64,000 bases of DNA from a virus: IMG/VR virus record IMGVR_UViG_3300032893_000005, positions 90,092 through 154,091 of that record; one strand, 5' to 3'. Below, piece by piece: positions 38,263-46,448 of this stretch. The number at the start of each line of letters is the position of its first letter. The first letter of the stretch is position 1. The position numbers were made by a program, and so were the translations under genes. Under the pieces are notes generated by a model that saw nothing but the letters and a program-made list of their open reading frames with translations, was not told where the DNA came from and did not search any database.

Positions 38263-40583
38263 TATGGCCCTTTCTTATTATTACTTGGTGTGGCAGTAGA
38301 GTAAGAGCTGTTCCCGTTGATGCGTGCTGCGGCATTCTCAAGAGCCGACGCTAGTGAGTCGGCTGCAGTCACTATATCGCCTACAGACTTGTTGAGCTGC
38401 TGAGTTCCAACTTCCTCGAACGTCTTGACGACGGTATCTTTGTACGTGCTGATGATCGAGTCGATGTTGGTCGCGATCTTGTCCTGCACATCCTTGTCCA
38501 TCTGCGCGATGCCCTTGAAGCGCTCGGTCTCAGCCTTACCCTCGGCGGTAGCTTGGGTTTTATTGTATATATCAACTTCCTGACCTTGACCTTCTTTAAG
38601 AATGTCCAAAGAACTCTTGCCAGCTAAAGCCTTAGCTCCAGCAGTACCGCCGTATAAATTACCAGAGATTATATCTACCATCTTCGCGCCGACGTCCTGT
38701 CCTGTTCCTTCTATGTCGGCAGCGTAGATAGCAGCTTGCGCTTTTTGTTGTGCCGTAGCACCTGGTTTGAACCCAGCAGAGACGTCTCTTCCCTCGCTAT
38801 ACCTTGTTAACCTAGATTCTAAGTTTTTAGCATACCACTGAGTCACTTCTTTATCAGATAGCCCAGTAGCTGTGCGCAACATGGCCGTACCTCCAGACAG
38901 CCCTTCCATTGCTCCCATCTGCTGCATCTGACTAGCCATCGATATGGCTCTAGGGCCTTCTATGCCTTTACTCTTAAGCAGTTCCAGCGCAGAGTTGAAC
39001 TTTAACTGCTGATCGAGAGTTGAGCCGCCTTTACCTCCGGCAAGAGCACCGACTCCTTGCATACCGCCTGGTAAGTTCTGCATCTCGCGGACGTCTTGCG
39101 TGTTCATGCTCTTGGCGACTACGTCGGCTACGCGACCGGCATCCATGCGAGTACCGGCTCCAGCTATCAGACCGCCGACGAGTTCCTTGAATCCGTCGAG
39201 CATGCCTGAGTCCTTGATGCCTGATGCCACACCGACGCTGAAGACTTCGCGCAAGTTGTCTGAGGCCTTCTTCTCTCCGCCGATGGCGTTTAAGGCCATG
39301 GCAGAGATCTGTCCGGTCGCGGCACCAAGGGAAGTTCCCTGCATGCGAGCTGCGGTCATCGCACCACCGGCCAAGTTCATCGCGTTCCTGTTACCGAAGC
39401 GTCGAAGACTCTGAGCAGCCTGAACTGCCTCGCCTTCTTCAAACTGGTTACCGTAGGCTCCCATGCGAAAGCCGTACATCTCACCGCTGTTCATCTGGAA
39501 CTGGTTTGCGAGTTCCATACGAGATCGCTGGGTGGACCTAAACTGGGCGAGGAGTTCTGGAGTCATGGTCTCGTTGAGCTTCTCTTGCTCAACCTGTGCA
39601 CGGACCTGCGCCTTCTCGATGTCGCGGCCCTGCAGGGCATACTTACCCTTCTGGTAGAGGCCGTAGGCACCGTGTCCCATGAGGCCAAGGCCAGTCGCGC
39701 CTGTCGCAAGTGTTACGGGAGAAGCTGTACCAAACGACGCTACGGTAGCAGCTACTGATGCTGCAGTGAGTCCAAATCCACCAACTATCTCAGCCACGTT
39801 ACCTACGCCGTAGGCGCTCTGCTGGACGTCGCGGGCACGCATTCGGTTCCGAGTCTCTTCTTCAACTTTCTTGTAGTAACCTTCTTGGCCTAGGGCGCCC
39901 CTGGTCAAGTTACCTTGGTAGCGAGCTTCTGCCGTATCCTTTAAGCGGGACGAGTAAGCTGACCTGATCTGTCCACGGTTTTCCAAGTACTCCCGAGCTT
40001 CGCCTGCTGCCCAGCCCACACCGCCTGCTACGGCACCGTACAGGTTCATGTTCCATGGCCCCCTGGCGTTCTGGATCATCATGCTGAGGGCAGACGGCGG
40101 ACCAGAATACGGCTGGGTAGGAGTGTAGCCTCGTGGGAGGTTCGGGATGCCTCCGTCGCCAGGAGCTGCTGGGACTGTGGGTCCACCCTCAGAGATCCTG
40201 TTCAAGAGAGCGTTAGCGGCCTTGATGCGATTAAGCTGGGCGTTTACTCGATCCTCTGGAGCATTGACGTTCTTAAGGCGCTCAAGCTCATCAGCCTGGT
40301 TCGCGATCAGCTTAGTGACGCGGTCGATCTTGCGGGCGAACTGCTCGACGTGGCGAGTGTTGAGTTCCTCAAGGATCTTCTTGACCTTGCCGAACTCAGC
40401 CGAGGTCTGCATGCCAGCCTTAGAGAAGCTCTGATTGATCTTCTGAAGGTTCTCGAGGGTCTTGTTGACGTCCTGCGGGCGTAGTCCACCGGCGCGAGTC
40501 ATCGCCTGTATCTGGCGCTGAACCTCAGATCCGCCTTCGGTCTTGAACTTGAGGACTATCTGCTTGACGATGTCGGACATCAT
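38262..40583 (-). CDS. Tail tape-measure protein
   Basis: This 773-aa protein sits immediately downstream of two small genes and upstream of the hub, the canonical tape-measure position. The first 120 residues are coiled coil with Q/K/E-rich heptads. A hydrophobic region lies at about 255-310 (G-F-G-L-T-A-A-S-V-A-A-T-V-A-S, then T-G-A-T-G-L-G-L-M-G-H), and long Ala/Gln/Met-rich helices follow. At about 1.5 angstrom per residue it would specify a tail of roughly 115 nm. No peptidase or lytic domain is seen. The start overlaps the preceding TGA (ATGA). Confidence 0.85.
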   Translation of the reverse strand: MMSDIVKQIVLKFKTEGGSEVQRQIQAMTRAGGLRPQDVNKTLENLQKINQSFSKAGMQTSAEFGKVKKILEELNTRHVEQFARKIDRVTKLIANQADELERLKNVNAPEDRVNAQLNRIKAANALLNRISEGGPTVPAAPGDGGIPNLPRGYTPTQPYSGPPSALSMMIQNARGPWNMNLYGAVAGGVGWAAGEAREYLENRGQIRSAYSSRLKDTAEARYQGNLTRGALGQEGYYKKVEEETRNRMRARDVQQSAYGVGNVAEIVGGFGLTAASVAATVASFGTASPVTLATGATGLGLMGHGAYGLYQKGKYALQGRDIEKAQVRAQVEQEKLNETMTPELLAQFRSTQRSRMELANQFQMNSGEMYGFRMGAYGNQFEEGEAVQAAQSLRRFGNRNAMNLAGGAMTAARMQGTSLGAATGQISAMALNAIGGEKKASDNLREVFSVGVASGIKDSGMLDGFKELVGGLIAGAGTRMDAGRVADVVAKSMNTQDVREMQNLPGGMQGVGALAGGKGGSTLDQQLKFNSALELLKSKGIEGPRAISMASQMQQMGAMEGLSGGTAMLRTATGLSDKEVTQWYAKNLESRLTRYSEGRDVSAGFKPGATAQQKAQAAIYAADIEGTGQDVGAKMVDIISGNLYGGTAGAKALAGKSSLDILKEGQGQEVDIYNKTQATAEGKAETERFKGIAQMDKDVQDKIATNIDSIISTYKDTVVKTFEEVGTQQLNKSVGDIVTAADSLASALENAAARINGNSSYSTATPSNNKKGP

Positions 40584-41101
40584 GACTTGTTACTCTCCGG
40601 GGAAAACGTAAGTGGCTTGTCCAGCTCGGCCTCGATGTCGCGCCCGACCTGCTGTTGCATGGACTTAAGCGCGTCGGCCAGGGAAGATGCAGCCTTGCCG
40701 ATCTTCTCGGATACCTGCTTCATGTCCTTGCCTGCCTTGGCCTTGTTCTTCTCTTCCTGCTCTCTGACGATCTGGTCCTGCATCGCGATCCACTCGTCGT
40801 CGGACATGCCGCCGTCGTCCGAGCCATCGCCGCTGGGGTCTCCGACGTAGAACTTGTCTTTGAGGTCAAGGAGCTTGGTCTTGATCTCTTCGAGGTCTTC
40901 GATGGGAAGCTCATCCATCTCGTTTTCCATCATAATCTGGATAGCTTCAAACGGTGTCAGTAGCTGCCTAGTGGTGTGCAGTGGAGTATGATAGGTCTGA
41001 GAATAATGCCTATATGCCTTTTCAGCATACCAAGCAAGACCTTTGGATAAACAGTTATCAACGGCCATTATCCTGATGTTGGTTATGACGTTTCTTGACA
41101 T
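40580..41101 (-). CDS. Tail-assembly protein (chaperone position)
   Basis: This 173-aa acidic, helical protein is encoded just upstream of the tape measure and ends in an ATGA overlap with it. It has an Asp/Gly-rich linker around residues 92-102 and a C-terminal coiled-coil-like region. Start at 41101 is preferred, as its ATG shares a base with the preceding TGA. The position fits the second tail-assembly chaperone gene of siphophages and myophages. A frameshift fusion with the upstream ORF is not supported by a slippery site. Confidence 0.65.
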   Translation of the reverse strand: MSRNVITNIRIMAVDNCLSKGLAWYAEKAYRHYSQTYHTPLHTTRQLLTPFEAIQIMMENEMDELPIEDLEEIKTKLLDLKDKFYVGDPSGDGSDDGGMSDDEWIAMQDQIVREQEEKNKAKAGKDMKQVSEKIGKAASSLADALKSMQQQVGRDIEAELDKPLTFSPESNKS

Positions 41102-41466
41102 CACTTCTCAGCTATCTTGTTCACTTCTTCAAGCCAAGCCTTCTGCTCGGCGTTGGTCTTCACTAGGAGGTCGTACAAGGGATCAGAGTCGATCAAGTCG
41201 CGGCCTTCGCGACTGCCTCCCCACCAGGGAGCAGTGCAGGATACGACGCGGACTCGAAGCTCGGCGATGGTCGCGTGCCTGAACTTCAGGTCGTCCTTGA
41301 CACCGTTGTCGTCCGGCAGCTCTTCCTTGTAGTTGCGCTCAACCTCGGCTTCTTCCGAGTTAGTGAGCACTACCTTGACCTTGAATGTTCCTATGTACCG
41401 CGAACCGGTCTTGTCGCCCTTACAGTCGATCTGAACCGTTCTGACGCGGTCTGGCAAAGTTTTCAT
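41101..41466 (-). CDS. Tail-assembly protein (chaperone position, first gene)
   Basis: This 121-aa acidic protein has Y-I-G-T-F-K-V-K-V-V-L-T (a beta hairpin), A-E-V-E-R-N-Y and a central conserved-looking T-I-A-E-L-R-V-R-V region. It is followed by W-W-G-G-S-x-x-G-R-D-L-I-D and a C-terminal helix. The pattern resembles the small protein encoded before the chaperone/tape-measure genes in large myophages. It is the first gene of the central tail unit, with motif copy 4 lying 53 nt upstream of its start. Confidence 0.65.
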   Translation of the reverse strand: MKTLPDRVRTVQIDCKGDKTGSRYIGTFKVKVVLTNSEEAEVERNYKEELPDDNGVKDDLKFRHATIAELRVRVVSCTAPWWGGSREGRDLIDSDPLYDLLVKTNAEQKAWLEEVNKIAEK

Positions 41467-41518
41467 GACTTACCTTTCAGAGGGTCTCCAGAGACGGAGC
41501 GAGGAGGGAGCCTTCTCA

Positions 41519-41538
41519 CATTAAGATCTGGAGTTAAG
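41519..41538 (-). promoter_or_regulatory. Late-promoter-like motif, copy 4
   Basis: On the minus strand this reads CTTAACTCCAGATCTTAATG. GTTA is CTTA here; all other fixed positions match the consensus. It ends 53 nt before the start of the 41101-41466 gene and would begin the unit running from there down to 30547, covering tape measure, hub, spike and LysM/gp25 genes. It lies in the 132-nt non-coding gap facing the plus-strand gene at 41599. Confidence 0.6.
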
Positions 41539-41598
41539 TTATTGTTATTGTTAAAGAAGATACCCATTGCGACTAGGCTAAAACTAGGGCAAAATTAA

Positions 41599-41886
41599 GT
41601 GATGATGTTAGAAGCGTTCGTTCTAAGCATGTGCGTGGGCCAGTGGAACTGCCAGAAGGCGACCGAGGCCTACTACGCGGGCAACAAGGAGCTTCAGGCT
41701 GCTGTCATACGATACGAGAAGTACGGCGAGAAGGCTGTCGGCGAGGAAGGGAAGGTCGCGGCGATGATCATCGGCCCGGCGGTAACCCTCGCGACCCACA
41801 AGACTGCCAGCGTGAAGCTGAGTAGTCTGTTATCGATCGAAGCCAGTACGACCACCCAGAAGCTCGTCTTCAAGTGGACTTTCTAA
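41599..41886 (+). CDS. Isolated small plus-strand protein, possible signal anchor
   Basis: This protein of about 95 aa (three successive start candidates) is encoded between divergent and convergent minus-strand blocks. It has a hydrophobic N-terminus (L-E-A-F-V-L-S-M-C-V-G) and a second hydrophobic stretch around A-A-M-I-I-G-P-A-V-T-L-A, separated by a polar helix. This could make it membrane-associated. The start region has no strong ribosome site. Its strand is opposite to every neighbour within 8 kb, so it probably has separate, likely early, expression. Confidence 0.65.
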   Translation: MMMLEAFVLSMCVGQWNCQKATEAYYAGNKELQAAVIRYEKYGEKAVGEEGKVAAMIIGPAVTLATHKTASVKLSSLLSIEASTTTQKLVFKWTF

Positions 41887-42109
41887 GCTTCCTCGTCCTG
41901 CGAAGGTAGGCCAGGTACTCTCGAGTATGCGACCTGTTGATCAAGTCTCCCTCGTGCGTGTGGTTCTTGTCGATCCACTGAGTGTTCACCTTGGACACCC
42001 GCTCAGCCCTAGCCGATACTCCAAACGACCAGTTGTTCAGGGAGGTCTCCTCCAAGATTCGCTGGGCGTTGTCATCGTATATCATGCGTCTGCGGGGTCC
42101 GGTTATCAC
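41870..42109 (-). CDS. Small basic hypothetical protein
   Basis: This 79-aa protein is rich in Arg and Asn, with an Arg-rich C-terminal helix (Y-L-A-Y-L-R-R-T-R-K-L-R). It is convergent with the plus-strand gene and overlaps it by 17 nt at the 3' ends. GTG at 42109 or ATG at 42085 could be the start; neither has a good ribosome site. It is the final gene of the second fibre/lysis block. Confidence 0.6.
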   Translation of the reverse strand: MITGPRRRMIYDDNAQRILEETSLNNWSFGVSARAERVSKVNTQWIDKNHTHEGDLINRSHTREYLAYLRRTRKLRKST

Positions 42110-42463
42110 TTACTGTCCTGACTTATCGCCTTCGATAGTTATGTTACCCTTAGCATCGCCCTGCATCTTGCGACCGAGGTACGCGCCGAGGCTCATGCCT
42201 AGGAACTCAAGGCTGCACATGAACGCATCGTGCATCTCCTGAGCGGTCTCCGTGTTGAGCACGAAGTCGGACTTTATCTTAGCGATGCAAGTCCCGAGCA
42301 TGAGGAGAACAGAGATAGCGCACAGGCCGCTGGACACGATGACGAGCGTGGTGGTAACAGATCCTACCTTAGTCTTTGGATCTTTGACCATGGGAAGCGG
42401 GATGCCGCTGCTGTTCATCTTGTTAACGAAGTCTAGCCACTTCCGAGTTACGTTTGCCATCAT
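42110..42463 (-). CDS. Small membrane protein, holin candidate
   Basis: This 117-aa protein has a polar N-terminus (M-M-A-N-V-T-R-K-W-L-D) and one clear transmembrane segment (about residues 37-60, V-T-T-T-L-V-I-V-S-S-G-L, then I-S-V-L-L-M-L-G). A second, weaker one is near 82-95 (F-M-C-S-L-E-F-L-G-M-S-L-G). The tail is charged. It is encoded beside a predicted cell-wall hydrolase, so a holin role is the working hypothesis. The alternative is another inner-membrane protein. Holins vary too widely in sequence for recognition by eye. Confidence 0.6.
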   Translation of the reverse strand: MMANVTRKWLDFVNKMNSSGIPLPMVKDPKTKVGSVTTTLVIVSSGLCAISVLLMLGTCIAKIKSDFVLNTETAQEMHDAFMCSLEFLGMSLGAYLGRKMQGDAKGNITIEGDKSGQ

Positions 42464-42464
42464 G

Positions 42465-42989
42465 TTACACCGCCATCAGGTTCGGGTTAAGGACGCACGG
42501 AAGTCCGAGCGATCCGAGGATAGAGTCTAGTTCAGTCGGGTCGATGTTGTCCGCGTCGTCTGGGATCTTGAGGCCCAGGAAGCCGCACACCCTTGCTGCG
42601 TTCTCAGAGCAGAAGGCGGCGCTCATCCCCTTGGCGAACGGGTTGTTCTTCACCCACTTGCACACCTTCATGATCAGGATGCCGAGGTCTTCCATCAGGC
42701 TGTACGGTATACCGAGGCTCGGGAGTATGTACTGACTCCACAAGGCGTTGGACTGATCCTGAGTCACGTCGATCTCGTACTCCTTCAAGGATTGGTTTGC
42801 GGCTACCCAGTTAAGGATGCTGTACATGTTCACCATCTCCTTCGATGCCTGGAAGATCATCCACTGACCGCTCGGCTCCTGGAAGCGAACGTAGCAGTGA
42901 TCGTAGGGACGCGCTTCAACCTTCTTGATGAGCCACGCGAACGGCTCGAACTTTCCTGTAGGGCAGGAGAACCCAATGTATATCTTCAT
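42465..42989 (-). CDS. Putative permuted NlpC/P60-like cell-wall hydrolase
   Basis: This 174-aa protein uses the start at 42989, in an ATGA overlap with the upstream gene; the longer frame from 43028 adds 13 residues. H31 follows Y-D in Y-D-H-C-Y-V-R-F, and C127 lies in A-F-C-S-E-N-A-A. The order His then Cys, with a C-S-E-N-A helix, is characteristic of circularly permuted NlpC/P60 (papain-like) amidases and peptidases of the YiiX/YaeF type. It is followed directly by the holin-like gene. It may be an endolysin or a virion-associated peptidoglycan hydrolase. Confidence 0.65.
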   Translation of the reverse strand: MKIYIGFSCPTGKFEPFAWLIKKVEARPYDHCYVRFQEPSGQWMIFQASKEMVNMYSILNWVAANQSLKEYEIDVTQDQSNALWSQYILPSLGIPYSLMEDLGILIMKVCKWVKNNPFAKGMSAAFCSENAARVCGFLGLKIPDDADNIDPTELDSILGSLGLPCVLNPNLMAV

Positions 42990-43309
42990 AAGCTTGATAT
43001 AGCCTGAACGAGCTGATTCTTCATCCAAGCTATCCTATCTTCAGTAATGAAAGGTTCCATTTCTTTGGTCACGGTGATCTGACTGAGAGCGTTGTAAGCC
43101 TCCCAGAGGGAGCCACTGTTCCCGTACATCATGACCGGGAACAAGGTGTCGGCAATCAGCTTAGTTTTACCTGACTGCGTGATGCCAAGCGCGATGTTTT
43201 CTGCACCAACCGTGACAACTATGTTATGCCAAGCATTCAGTGCGTTGTTCATGACCTGAACGCAGCGTCCGTAAGTTGGGTCTGGGATGTTGAAGAACGG
43301 CGATGGCAT
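42986..43309 (-). CDS. Hypothetical protein next to lysis pair
   Basis: This 107-aa protein starts with M-P-S-P-F-F-N-I-P-D-P-T-Y and then forms a mostly helical domain with a central G-A-E-N-I-A-L-G-I-T strand region. No family is recognised. It is coupled to the hydrolase gene by an ATGA overlap at its 3' end and is separated by 3 nt from the zinc-ribbon gene upstream. Confidence 0.65.
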   Translation of the reverse strand: MPSPFFNIPDPTYGRCVQVMNNALNAWHNIVVTVGAENIALGITQSGKTKLIADTLFPVMMYGNSGSLWEAYNALSQITVTKEMEPFITEDRIAWMKNQLVQAISSL

Positions 43310-43312
43310 GAC

Positions 43313-43531
43313 TTAGCTCTCCGTCATCACTGCTATGATGGTGTTTTCTACTGCCGGAGTAATCACGATGGGGTTATCCTGATCGTCTACTCCCATCACT
43401 GCAGGAAACGGGCCGTCGAACTGACACGAGCATGATGCCATGTACATGTTCAAGTCGTCCTGAGTTACTACGTCTTTTTCAGCAACTGCTAGGATTCTGC
43501 CGCATTTTTGACAACTGACTGTTATTTTCAT
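43313..43531 (-). CDS. Zinc-ribbon protein
   Basis: This 72-aa protein has C-Q-K-C near residue 7 and C-S-C near residue 34, forming a probable zinc ribbon. A D/V-rich beta-stranded C-terminus follows (G-V-D-D-Q-D-N-P-I-V-I-T). It lies 10 nt downstream of the glycine-rich adhesin. The function is not known. Confidence 0.7.
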   Translation of the reverse strand: MKITVSCQKCGRILAVAEKDVVTQDDLNMYMASCSCQFDGPFPAVMGVDDQDNPIVITPAVENTIIAVMTES

Positions 43532-43540
43532 ACATGTTCC

Positions 43541-44761
43541 TTAGAAGTCTAGTGACTTTGGAGTTCCGTTACCACCTAGGGCACCAACGATGCTTACGCC
43601 AAACGAAGAGTCTCCGACTGTGTCCGGCATGAGGATCGTGTCTTGGTTAGGCAAGGAGTATATGCCGGTACCGCTAGGTACGTTGTAGACTGTGATGCGT
43701 CCACTTCCACCACCGTTACCACCAGATCCACCATTTGTTGAAGCTCCGTACCCGTTGCCGCCGTTGCCGCCGTTACCACCGCTGGCCTGGATTAAATTTT
43801 TAACAGTAGGGCCAAAGCGATAGTTGTAGGCTATGTAGATCCACCCACCACCGCCGCCTCCTCCGCCTCCACCACCACCAGTAATACCGGCTGTAGCGCT
43901 TGCACCGTTACCGCCGTTGCCGCCGTTGGCCTGGATAGCTCCAGCAGCAGTAGAAGAACTGGTAACTATGGCGTTTACGTAGAGTGCCACGACTCCAGCG
44001 CCGTTTCCACCGGCACCACCGCCAGCACCGTTGTTGGTGCCGTCTCCAGAACCAGAAGACGAGCCTGAGCCGCCGACTCCACCCTGCGGCAAGAGCAGTC
44101 CTGCACTTAGCAAGGTATCGAACCGGCGCATCGCTGTCTTAAATACTGCTGAACGCGCAGCAGAACCGGCGGCAGGGTTACCGCTAGACCCAGTTCCACC
44201 TCTTCCACCGGCACTTCCTTCACCGCCCATGTTGTTAATCGGAACAGGCGCTACGCCGCCAGCAACTCCTAGACCAGTTCCACCTGCTCCACCAGAAGAT
44301 CCTAAGCACTGATCTCCTAAGGTTATGCCAGTATTTGCCGTAGGGCTACCGCCAGTAGCTCCAGAAGCATCTCCGCCGTTTGTACCGTTCCAGTTGATTG
44401 CTCCAGCCGGAGCTGCAGTTAGGTCAAGTATACCCTTAACGAACACCTTACAGCCGTTCGTGTTTAGGCTACCTGTTCCGTTGATCGTCAAGTTGTTGTA
44501 GTACATGTCCCTGGTCAGTAGAGTTACGCCTGAGGATATGGTTACGTTACCGTCAGAACCGTCACCAAAGCTGCGAAGTGGCAGTGTTTGTGTCGGACCG
44601 GTAGAGCCTTTGTACGAGAGAGAAGTCCACGTAGAAGTTCCATCGCCGATCTTAAATTGGCCAGTATCAGTCTCTACGCCTTTTTCACCCTGGGCTAAAA
44701 CTGGATTAGCCGAAGTCCACGCTGCGGCAGTTCCGTTTCGCCATTGAATTTTTATTGCCAT
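43541..44761 (-). CDS. Glycine-rich receptor-binding adhesin A
   Basis: This 406-aa protein has an N-terminal module I-K-I-Q-W-R-N-G-T-A-A-A-W with G-E-K-G-V-E-T-D-T-G-Q-F-K-I-G-D-G (residues about 3-50). It is recognisable as the attachment domain of fibres and of major-tropism-determinant proteins. D-M-Y-Y-N-N-L-T-I-N-G-T (about 88-98) follows. The remaining 250 residues consist of G-G-x-G/S runs such as G-G-N-G-G-N-G and N-G-G-S-G-G-N-G-G-G, as in T4 gp38-type polyglycine adhesins. It probably caps the fibre and contacts an outer-membrane receptor. The sister gene is 44763-46439. Confidence 0.8.
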   Translation of the reverse strand: MAIKIQWRNGTAAAWTSANPVLAQGEKGVETDTGQFKIGDGTSTWTSLSYKGSTGPTQTLPLRSFGDGSDGNVTISSGVTLLTRDMYYNNLTINGTGSLNTNGCKVFVKGILDLTAAPAGAINWNGTNGGDASGATGGSPTANTGITLGDQCLGSSGGAGGTGLGVAGGVAPVPINNMGGEGSAGGRGGTGSSGNPAAGSAARSAVFKTAMRRFDTLLSAGLLLPQGGVGGSGSSSGSGDGTNNGAGGGAGGNGAGVVALYVNAIVTSSSTAAGAIQANGGNGGNGASATAGITGGGGGGGGGGGGWIYIAYNYRFGPTVKNLIQASGGNGGNGGNGYGASTNGGSGGNGGGSGRITVYNVPSGTGIYSLPNQDTILMPDTVGDSSFGVSIVGALGGNGTPKSLDF

Positions 44762-44762
44762 C

Positions 44763-46439
44763 TTACAAACTCACTTGGTTTAGTCCACCGGCACCTACGT
44801 TGCCGCCAAAGATGCCTGAGTTGCTTGGTCCAGTAGTTCCAGTTCCAGTAAACGACTCGGAGCCAGTAGAAGTAGTGACTTGAAGAAGTGTGATGCGACC
44901 GCCGTTACCACCAGATCCCGCGCTTGCACCTGTACCAGTGGTACCAGCAGTGGACGACGAGAACGTGATGTTACCAGAGCTAGTGCCGTTCTGCTTGGTC
45001 AGCGTTCCAGACGCAGACGGTGCTCCAGTGCCTATGGTGTTTAAGGTCGTCTGCGCTCCTGTTAAGTTCGTGATGGCTGTAAAGGTCTGGCCGTTGTTGG
45101 TGAACGTAGCACCAGCCGTACATGTTTGACCAGCGGTGACAGTAAAGACGTACGTGTTTGCTCCGTTACCTCCGACTCCGCCGTTGCCGCCAGAAGCGTC
45201 TAGGCAGTTTGTAGCTGTGGAGCCAGTAAGAGAGTTGTACTGGATCAAGATCCACCCACCACCACCGCCTGCTCCACCACCGCCGCCGCCAACTCCAGTC
45301 AAGGCATTCGTTGTACCGACGCTGTCTGTGACGCTTACGGCTGTGTAGGTAATCGTAGCGCTTCCAGTGCCTGAAGCCAAGGTAAGGGTTCCAGTATTTG
45401 TTGGAACTCCCGAAGTCATTACTTGTGTCACGACCGTGGTCGCCGATGCAATTAAGGCCGTAGTGACGATGAACGTCTGACCGTTGTTGGTGTAAGTAGC
45501 ACCAACCGAGGCCGTACTTCCTGCCGAGATAGTGAATGTGTATGTTCCCTGCGCGTTGCGACCGTTTCCTCCGTTGCCGCCCAACGCTTGGATGCATGAC
45601 GCAGGTGTTGATGGACCACGGTTAATGATGTTCGCCCAAATCGCTACGACGCCGCCGCCTCCTCCTCCACCACCACCTCCACAACCGTTACCAACAGTAG
45701 TACCGTCACCAGAGCCGCCGCTGCCGCCTGGTCCACCGCCGCCAGGAATGATAAGCGCTGCTCCGCGAAATAAGTCTGTTTCATACCTCCGAATAGGCAG
45801 AGTGTTGGTAGTTGCGGTACCAGCACGCGATGCTCCACCAGAAGTTGGACCGGCATTGGGTCCGCCGTTCCCACCAGCACCGCCAGCATTTGAAGCTCCA
45901 CCGTTCCATCCGGCAGAAGCCGCAGCAGCTTGGTTACCACCAGCAGTAGTTGAGTTAGCACCTGCAGTCGCTGCAGCGCTCGCAGCTAGCGTGACGCCTG
46001 GGGCTGCTACGCCAAGTGCTCCACCAGTCTGCGTAGCCGCGTTAGATCCAGCACTGCCGTTGTTAAAGATAGCGGCGACCCCAGCCGCTGAGATGTCCAA
46101 TGTACCAGCGACGAAGATCTTATACCCGGCCATGTTGATCTGGCCAGTGCCGTTGATCGTCAGGTTGTTGTAGAACATATCTCTAGAAAGAACTGTGATG
46201 CCTGAAGATATGGTTACGTTACCGTCAGATCCGTCTCCGTAACTTTCCAAGACTTGCGTGGATGCGGGTCCTACTGGACCACCGTACGGAAGCGATGCCC
46301 ACGCAGTTACTCCGTCACCGATCTTCATCTTGCCGGTATCCGTCTCGTAACCTTCTTCACCTTGGGCCAAGGTTGGATTGGCCGTTGTCCAGGTAGCTGC
46401 GGTACTACGTCTTAACTGAATTATTGTGCTTGCTGGCAT
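44763..46439 (-). CDS. Glycine-rich receptor-binding adhesin B
   Basis: This 558-aa paralogue of the neighbouring 406-aa adhesin has the same N-terminal module (Q-L-R-R-S-T-A-A-T-W, G-E-E-G-Y-E-T-D-T-G-K, I-G-D-G) and the same D-M-F-Y-N-N-L-T-I-N-G-T. Glycine-rich runs follow. Two modules of about 65 residues with T-N-N-G-Q-T-F, ... S/N-x-G-T-L-T and G-T/N-I-T-F/Y (residues about 303-370 and 430-500) are inserted between the runs. They match a module in the SKL fibre at 13972-16362. Loss or gain of such inserts may tune receptor specificity. Confidence 0.8.
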   Translation of the reverse strand: MPASTIIQLRRSTAATWTTANPTLAQGEEGYETDTGKMKIGDGVTAWASLPYGGPVGPASTQVLESYGDGSDGNVTISSGITVLSRDMFYNNLTINGTGQINMAGYKIFVAGTLDISAAGVAAIFNNGSAGSNAATQTGGALGVAAPGVTLAASAAATAGANSTTAGGNQAAAASAGWNGGASNAGGAGGNGGPNAGPTSGGASRAGTATTNTLPIRRYETDLFRGAALIIPGGGGPGGSGGSGDGTTVGNGCGGGGGGGGGGVVAIWANIINRGPSTPASCIQALGGNGGNGRNAQGTYTFTISAGSTASVGATYTNNGQTFIVTTALIASATTVVTQVMTSGVPTNTGTLTLASGTGSATITYTAVSVTDSVGTTNALTGVGGGGGGAGGGGGWILIQYNSLTGSTATNCLDASGGNGGVGGNGANTYVFTVTAGQTCTAGATFTNNGQTFTAITNLTGAQTTLNTIGTGAPSASGTLTKQNGTSSGNITFSSSTAGTTGTGASAGSGGNGGRITLLQVTTSTGSESFTGTGTTGPSNSGIFGGNVGAGGLNQVSL

Positions 46440-46448
46440 GATAGTTCC

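Noticed and set aside
41090-41170. Possible programmed -1 frameshift fusing the two chaperone-position genes
   Set aside because: No slippery heptamer was found near the end of the first gene, and the second frame has a TGA three codons before its start, leaving no window for a fusion. A simple TGATG restart fits better.
41467-41573. 35-aa minus-strand frame between 41466 and 41573 ending in an ATGA overlap
   Set aside because: It contains motif copy 4 and reads N-N-N-N-N low-complexity; no ribosome site is visible. It is probably a by-product of the promoter region.
45532-46173. 213-aa plus-strand open frame over the glycine-rich adhesin
   Set aside because: It is a Pro-rich antisense shadow: GGN glycine codons read as NCC on the other strand, producing long open frames. 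It has no ribosome site.
43541-46439. Diversity-generating retroelement suggested by the major-tropism-like N-terminal module
   Set aside because: No reverse transcriptase, and no template/variable repeat pair, was seen in the window.
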